Positions 58,771-64,000 of a stretch of 64,000 bases of DNA are shown here, one piece after another. The translations under genes were made by a program, and so were the position numbers. Location of the stretch: assembly GCA_026826555.1 (NCBI GenBank), contig JAKSZT010054335.1, positions 6,888,108-6,952,107 on the forward strand, read 5' to 3'. Every line of letters begins with the position of its first letter. Positions within the stretch are counted from its first letter, which is position 1. This DNA comes from Tolypeutes matacus. Lineage: Eukaryota; Chordata; Mammalia; Cingulata; Chlamyphoridae. The notes under the pieces are model-generated. The model was not told the origin of the DNA, searched no databases, and saw only the letters and a list, made by a program, of their open reading frames with translations.

Positions 58771-59400
58771 CAGCCGCCCTCCTGGACCGGGCCCCAGGGC
58801 GAGGGCAGCGTGCAAGGCTGCGCAGCTCACGTGACACACACTCAGAAGAGACGCGCTCTCAGGGGACAGCGCCCGAGACCTTCGCGGACCACGGAAAGCA
58901 GAGGGGGTGACACCGAAGAGGAAAGCACGACCCGAGGAGCGTGCGCGGAGTGTGGCCGCAGCGGTGGAGCGGCGGGGAGGGGCACCGGGCGGCGGGGTCC
59001 AGGGCTCGAGGCGCCCCGCTCTGCCAACAGCAGGACTAGTCGGGGTGCTGGGGGCCCTGGACATTTCCCACCACAGGGGCCCGCGGGGGCCAGGCGGAAG
59101 TGGAGAGTGGGCGCCTGGATGGCTGGTAGGCTCTCCAGCCCCCACCACAAAGACCCCTGAGATTTCCCATGAGCACTGCACCCCCGAGGACCTGCCGCCT
59201 GCAAGACACCTGTTTACCTTTGTCCAAGAAGCCCGTCACTCTATGAGAATGTCCACCCTTGTCCATCAAAGCTCCTTCCACCTGCCTCCGGGACTCGTGC
59301 GATCTACAGCAGGACCACTCATAAAAATGTCAGCGACCCGGGTCTGAAGGCAGAGCCTGCTGTGGTGCGTCAGAGGCCTTTCTCCAGGCGGCTGGGGAGA
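58771..59400. other. CpG-rich DNA beside the minisatellite
   Basis: Roughly 58080-59110 is visibly rich in CpG (for example gagccgccgcggctc, gcggtggagcggcgggga), which would suit a CpG island or recombination-prone GC block. No exon, start site or splice signal is convincing. Confidence 0.45.
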
Positions 59401-59429
59401 CGCTGAGCAGAGCTGGTCGGGCAGCAGCA

Positions 59430-59560
59430 GCTCCACCTCCCATCAGCCTGTGACCTTGAGCAGGCCACTGAGCCACTCGGGGCCTCGGTGTCTTCTTCTT
59501 ACCGCGTAGGACTGATACGAGGACCAAATAGTATCATAAGATACGTTACACAGAAGTTGG
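59430..59560 (+). mobile_element. MIR SINE fragment
   Basis: Sense MIR core: gcctgtgaccttgagcaggc, cactgagccactcggggcct, cggtgtcttcttcttaccgc, gtaggactgatacgaggacc. It is diverged but in order. Confidence 0.7.
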
Positions 59561-60099
59561 ATATAAAGAGAGCTAAAGACGTGTTCATTTATCATTGTGG
59601 TTATTTTCAGCTTTTGGGCCGTCAAGGGTTTTCCTGGATTTGGGCTTCCCAAAGCCGTCCTGGTCCATATCTTACTTTTATCATAGTCCGTGGCTGTGTC
59701 CCCTCTTTCCATTCCTCATATCCTCCTGGAGTCCAATTGGTGTGAGAGCCTCAGGGACAACCACATTTCTCCCTGGAGATGCCTTCTTCTTAGATTGTTA
59801 TCTTTTCCCTTTTAAAGTCTCCATTTCATCTTGTGCCATATCACCTTTAGGTACATATGCTCTGGCCACCAAATTGTACCTGTTTTTAAGAGCATTTTTA
59901 AAAATCTGCTTTCTGAAGTCCACTCACCCTCCCCAATGTTCCATTTATAGACCCCAGGTAAAAAGGTCGCTGTAGTCAAAGCTTTAACTCTTCTGTTTTG
60001 CCAGCTAGCTTTCCGTTGTTTGTTGCAATGGATTTTGAATAATTGTTCCCGCAATGGCTCCCCTGCCTTGCTGGGAGCTGAAGCTGACAAGCAGGCATG
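59561..60099. other. Unclassified DNA with minus-strand frames
   Basis: Two minus-strand frames, 59812-60090 (92 residues, Trp- and Lys-rich, with KIHCNKQRKASWQNRRVKAL) and 59443-59712, have a more protein-like composition than the GC-rich shadows. I do not recognise a family. A decayed retroelement internal region is one possibility. Confidence 0.35.
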
Positions 60100-61099
60100 C
60101 TAGGAACGTGCCCTGCTCTCAGCAGAGGGGCTCACAGCCAAGGTGGGGAGCCGGCACCCCAGCCCCAGCCCCGGCGCCATCAGATCCCCCTCGGCCGAGC
60201 AGCCTCTCCTTCCCGTCGTCTCGCCAGCACGTCGCCCAGTGCTTCTCCACGGGGCTCTGCCAGCTCCTGCGGCGTCCTCAGCACAGTGCGGCTCCGTCCC
60301 CGTGCTCCCGCACAAGGGCCGATCGTGCTCCTCACCAGCCCAGACTCTTGCCCCCTTTCCGTGCTAAAGCTCCAGGTCCCTTTGATCCCTCTTGGGCTTT
60401 ATTACTGCCTCCCCTGTCTAGACTCACTCTAGCTCCTTTTCATCGCGTAAAACGGGTCCTCAACCAGCCCCTTTCTCCGGGTCTCCAGGAGCCCTCCGCT
60501 CTGCCTTCAAAGACCACCGTCTAGAAAAAAGGCCTTTTCCTTGCCGGGGTCTGGAGCCCCCCGTTCATGCCCTCCGCTTATTCCTTAGGTTTGACACGTG
60601 AAAGAAGAAATGAACACACCGCCTCCTAACCTTCCGCTCTTCCACGGGGATTTCAAACTCCAGCAGGACCCGCCTGCACCACCCCAGGCCCTGTCAGGGC
60701 CCCCACATGCCCTCAGCACTCACCTCCCCTGACCACCAGGGTCTTCTTACTGCTAGCACCTGCCTGGGGGCCTTGACCGGCGCGGGCAGCAGGCTGGAAG
60801 CGCGGGCCGAGAGCTACAAGCCACGGCGCCCCCGCCACCCACGCGACAGGTGAGGCCTGGCCCACACCCTTTCCACAGCAGGAACTTGCTCAGAGCCGCG
60901 TTCTTCGCCTCCTTCCCTCACTTCCCCACTCCCCTACTCCATCACACACAGGGCTTGCCTCGGCTCGCTCGCAGGGCCTGCTCCTGGGGAATCCTGGCTA
61001 GGACGTCGGCCCACATCTGGGTTAGCTGTGTCACAGCCGCCCCCACCTGCCCACGTCCACACCTCTTAGCAGCGGCCCCCAGCAAGTTCCAAGCGCAGC
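60100..61099. other. GC-rich single-copy DNA
   Basis: No gene recognised. Overlapping plus-strand frames at 60054-60524, 60097-60432 and 60850-61122 are Pro/Ser/Arg-rich and have no domain. Confidence 0.45.
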
Positions 61100-61549
61100 T
61101 GAGTACCGTTTCGCTGCCGTAACAAATCACCACAAGTTTACTGGTCCACACGATGCAAGTCTATCACCTGGCAGCTCTGACGGCCAGAAGCCTCACCAGG
61201 CTAACATCAACATGTAACTGGGCCACGTTCCTTCTGGAAGCTTCCCGGGCAGAATGCATTTCCTGGCCTTTTCCACCTTCTAGAAGCCTCCTGTGTTCCT
61301 CGGCTCGTAGCCCCGTCCTCTGTCTTCGAGGCCAGCAGTGTTGAATGTTCAACTCTTCCTCCGACACATCTTGCCTCCGTCTCAATGTAATCACGAGGGC
61401 TTCTGTGATTACATCAGCTGGGCTGGGCCATCCAGGATCATCTCATCTCAAAATCCTCAACTTGATCACATCTGCAAATTCCCTTTTACCACCTAAGGTA
61501 ACATTCACTGGTTTCGGGGGCTGGGATGTGGACATCTTTGGGGGGCCAT
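61100..61549 (-). mobile_element. MLT1-like LTR, interrupted
   Basis: Antisense LTR: gctgccgtaacaaatcacca, gttccttctggaagcttccc, ccttttccaccttctagaag, ttgtgattacatcagctgg-like text, then gggatgtggacatctttggg and gggccat. The last few bases (gccatcactgcccagacca) are found after the inserted LTR at 62178-62197. Confidence 0.7.
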
Positions 61550-62182
61550 TGTTTTAGTTTGCTAAAGGCTGCTGGGAGCAACGTACCAGAAATGTGTTGG
61601 CTTTTATAATGGGAATTTATTAGGTTAAAATCTTACAGCTCTGAGACGGTGAAAGTTTCCAAATCAAGGCGCCTCAAGAGATGCTGTCTCACCAAGTTCC
61701 AGCTGTGGGCCGTCAGGCACATGGCAGGCACAGTGGTGGCTGTGCTGGCCCCTGCCTTCTCCTCCAGGCTCACCTTCTCCCTTAGCTCAGCTGTGGGCCG
61801 TCAGGCACATGGCTCCTCTCTCCCCTCCAGGCCTGGCCTCTTTCGGCCTCTCAGGGTTTCTGTCACCGTCACTTTCCTCCATTTATAAAGGACCCCAGTA
61901 AGAGGATTAAGACCCACCCTGGGTCATGCAGTCAAAGTCCCTTAACTGAAGTGATCTGATCAACAGTAATCTGATCAAAACGCCCCTTAACGGAACCTAA
62001 TCGGTGGGTTTACAGGCACAGGAATGGATTTGTCTTAAGAAAAAGTTTTCAGGGAGCGGGTGTAGCTCAGAGGTTGGGTGCCTGCTTAGCATGTACGAGG
62101 TCCCAGGTTCAATCCCCAGGACCTCCTAAAAAAAAAACAAGATTTTCTGGGGTCCACAAAAGACTCAACCCAGCAGAGCCAT
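61545..62182 (-). mobile_element. Solo LTR of the lineage family with 5-bp target duplication
   Basis: The LTR lies at 61550-62177 on the minus strand, starting TGTTTTAGTTTGCTAAAGG on the plus strand. It is flanked by gccat at 61545-61549 and 62178-62182. Its terminal CA has mutated to GA. A short SINE at 62051-62138 splits it near its end. It shares the same backbone as the copy at 30747-31243, including aaaggaccccagtaagagga and gacccaccctgggtcatgca. This copy appears to contain an internal repeat of gctgtgggccgtcaggcaca (about 61702 and 61791). Confidence 0.9.
62051..62138 (+). mobile_element. Short tRNA-like SINE inside the LTR
   Basis: Head agggagcgggtgtagctcag, B-box ggttcaatcccc, and an A-run directly after, with no extended body. 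It has the same compact form as the SINE at 38.08 kb. Flanks aaaaagttttc and aacaagattttc form an imperfect target duplication. Confidence 0.9.
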
Positions 62183-62363
62183 CACTGCCCAGACCAGATG
62201 GTCACAGGTCCAGATGACAAAAGGGAATCCAGACGTCATCACCATTTACTGCCATGGTCCATGTGGCATGTTGGACACATTAACGAGTTTGACACAGAAA
62301 GGGGGTCCCCATTAGACCTTCTTGGGCAGACAGACTCCTCCTAACTGAAAACTACCCTGGTCT

Positions 62364-62576
62364 CTATAGACCAGGGATTCTTACCAAGGGGTCTGTGAGC
62401 TTGAATTTAAATTAAAGAAAAACAAAACATGGTTCTTGTGGGGACGTGTCGGTGCGGGTGTGATGGATTTATTAAATAACCCACAGTGTAGTGTGCACTT
62501 AGTGAGGGGGCTGACTGGCCCCTGACTGGCAGAGGGGTCCATGGAACAGAAAAGGTTAGGAGCCCCTGCTACAGAC
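62364..62576. mobile_element. Short hAT-type MITE with 8-bp target duplication
   Basis: The element at 62372-62568 starts cagggattcttaccaagggg and ends aaaggttaggagcccctg. The reverse complement of the end (caggggctcctaacc) matches the start, giving terminal inverted repeats. Flanks ctatagac (62364-62371) and ctacagac (62569-62576) match at seven of eight bases, as expected for hAT elements. It has no coding capacity. Confidence 0.85.
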
Positions 62577-63459
62577 TTTCAGAGAGGAAAGGAGCCTTGA
62601 AGGTGGTCAAATCCAAACACCTGGCTTTGATAACGAGCTCTCAAGGTGCCAGTGAGTTCCCTACAGCCCAAGGCTGCCAACCCAGGCCTTGGAAACAGGA
62701 GGTCTGGACTTTGGAAGCCTGTGCACGGCTGCACTGGCGTGAGTGGCTGGGAGAGGCCTGGTTCCTTCGTGAGTCTTCATGAACCAGCCTGGGAGAGGAC
62801 GGCTCTGGGGCCAGCCAGGTCCCTCCTGCCCTGCCCAGCCTCCTGCTCAGCGACCTCAGGTGCACACAGGGGCAGCCTGTGCCCAGGCATCTGGGGAGGG
62901 GTGCACAGGGCCTCTGCTTGTGCTTTGACAGAGGGGGGAGGAGGAGTTAATTAGGAGCTACTGTGCTTTGCTAGCTCACAGGAAAGTGCCAGGCTTGGTG
63001 TGAACTAGCAGCTATGCACAGCCTGAAAAGAGAGGAGGGGGGGAAAGGGAGGCATGTGCCTCAGATTGGGGAGGCGGAGGGTGCTGAAAACCTGCTCAGG
63101 TCTTCAAACTCCTGCAATCCACCCTCCCAGGAGCCAGCAGGGTTTGATCCTGTGCTCTGGTTTTAGGAGCTCCCTTTCATTCTAGGCCTCTTTCCTCTTT
63201 GAAATTATCCAATGGCACCCACCCCGCAGCTCCTGCCGCGGTGCCAGGCAACCACGGCCGAAGGCAGGGCACTCTGCTGCCTCTCCTGCAGTGCATCACA
63301 AACAGCCCCTTCTCCTGGCCTCTGGCACTGCCCTGGCCTGAAAGCCAGACAGCAGTGTCACCTGGAGCCTGGAAGGTCTCCACCCACACCCCCCTCCACG
63401 AGAGGCAGGCGGCACTGTACTCCAGCTTGCCCAGAACAAGGCTGGCCTAGCTTGGGAAA
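62577..63459. other. Single-copy DNA
   Basis: No gene recognised. Overlapping frames at 62646-62954 and 63199-63469 have no domain. A purine run lies near 63030-63050. Confidence 0.5.
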
Positions 63460-63570
63460 AGTAGGTTGATCAGCTTTCTGAGGTCCATTTCCCACCTCTA
63501 ACATGGAAATAACCCCATCTTTCTTGCAGGGTTGTTGGAAGGTCTAAACGAGATAATGCGGCTAAGATCT
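63460..63570 (+). mobile_element. MIR SINE fragment
   Basis: Sense MIR 3' half: ctgaggtccatttcccacct, ctaacatggaaataacccca, cttgcagggttgttggaagg and tctaaacgagataatgcgg. Confidence 0.65.
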
Positions 63571-64000
63571 CCATCCTTCAAGACTATATGTTTATTTTGA
63601 CTAAGTCTGCACTTATTATGGAGTGGCTGTAAAATGGCATATAATTTAGTCTCAGGAAATCGACCTTTGCCTCCATTAGTTATTTGAGGCTTTAGGGATG
63701 TCAGAATTATCTAATTACCACACTCTGTTTTTTGCAGCTGCCTCTCCAGGGGATTCAAAAACAATTCTTTCTTCTAGGTCTTGGTGACCTGTTTCTCCTC
63801 CCAGGGGGAAATTAATTTCATTAGCTGAGTTGGGACGTAGAGTCGTGGGGACTGGGGGGCAGCTGGTCATCTGACAAGCCGGAAGACAGAGTCAATCGGG
63901 ATCTTCAAGAATGAAAAGGGGTGTCATCGGAAAATGTAAAAAGTTTCCTCTCCCTTAGCTCCTCGGGTCTTCTGGAATGACTGTCGTAGAGTGTGCAGAT
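63571..64000. other. Single-copy DNA, possibly constrained
   Basis: AT-balanced complex sequence with no repeat or frame. It includes attatctaattaccac and tggcatataatttagtctc, which contain homeodomain-like TAAT cores. Constraint is only a suspicion. Confidence 0.35.

Noticed and set aside
58163..59160. Three overlapping long plus-strand frames of 223-268 residues with Gly/Pro/Arg-rich repeats
   Set aside because: They are three-frame translations of the minisatellite, which has no stop in any plus frame. No start context, splice structure or homology supports a gene.

Overview
This is a stretch of mammalian nuclear DNA with no protein-coding gene that I can recognise. It is built almost entirely of interspersed repeats. 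Several copies of a tRNA-derived SINE have an A-box like tggctcaagtg, a B-box like ggttcgattcc and a tail ending aaataaataaaatctt plus A-run. This is the DAS type of SINE known from armadillos. There are no Alu, B1/B2 or carnivore/ruminant SINEs. The window is therefore most likely xenarthran, probably an armadillo such as Dasypus. That assignment is inference from repeat content.

Layout. 1-9.7 kb is mostly single-copy DNA with old MIR SINEs and MaLR-like LTRs, one of which sits inside a MIR. 9.7-14.3 kb is a plus-strand L1 that keeps its 5' region, ORF1 and endonuclease but has lost the reverse transcriptase. 14.3-17.5 kb is unclassified and contains a 400-base assembly gap. 17.5-26.4 kb is minus-strand L1 DNA: an older fragment carrying a trimeric SINE, then a nearly full-length L1 carrying one young SINE and a SINE pile-up in its 5' region. 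26.4-35 kb mixes LTR-like, L2 and L1 fragments, a GATA microsatellite and a solo LTR with perfect 5-bp target duplications. 35-41 kb is GC-rich single-copy DNA with MIRs and one short SINE. 41-45.4 kb is a mosaic of L1 3' ends and ORF2 fragments, one cut by a MER5A-like hAT element. 46.2-48.1 kb holds a decayed hAT-like transposase interrupted by an LTR. 48.9-54 kb is L1 again, with a young SINE at 53.05 kb. 54-61 kb is GC-rich, with a 12-unit minisatellite at 58.4-58.8 kb. 61.1-62.2 kb is an LTR within an LTR, with a SINE inside; a short hAT MITE follows.

Many open reading frames exist on both strands, but they are L1 or SINE translations, GC-rich shadows or minisatellite translations. No splice-consistent gene model, rRNA, true tRNA gene or CRISPR array is supported. 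The main interest is the readable order of transposon insertions, the RT-less L1 derivatives, the SINE multimer, the transposase fossil and the minisatellite. Family names below come from remembered consensus features, not from a database search.
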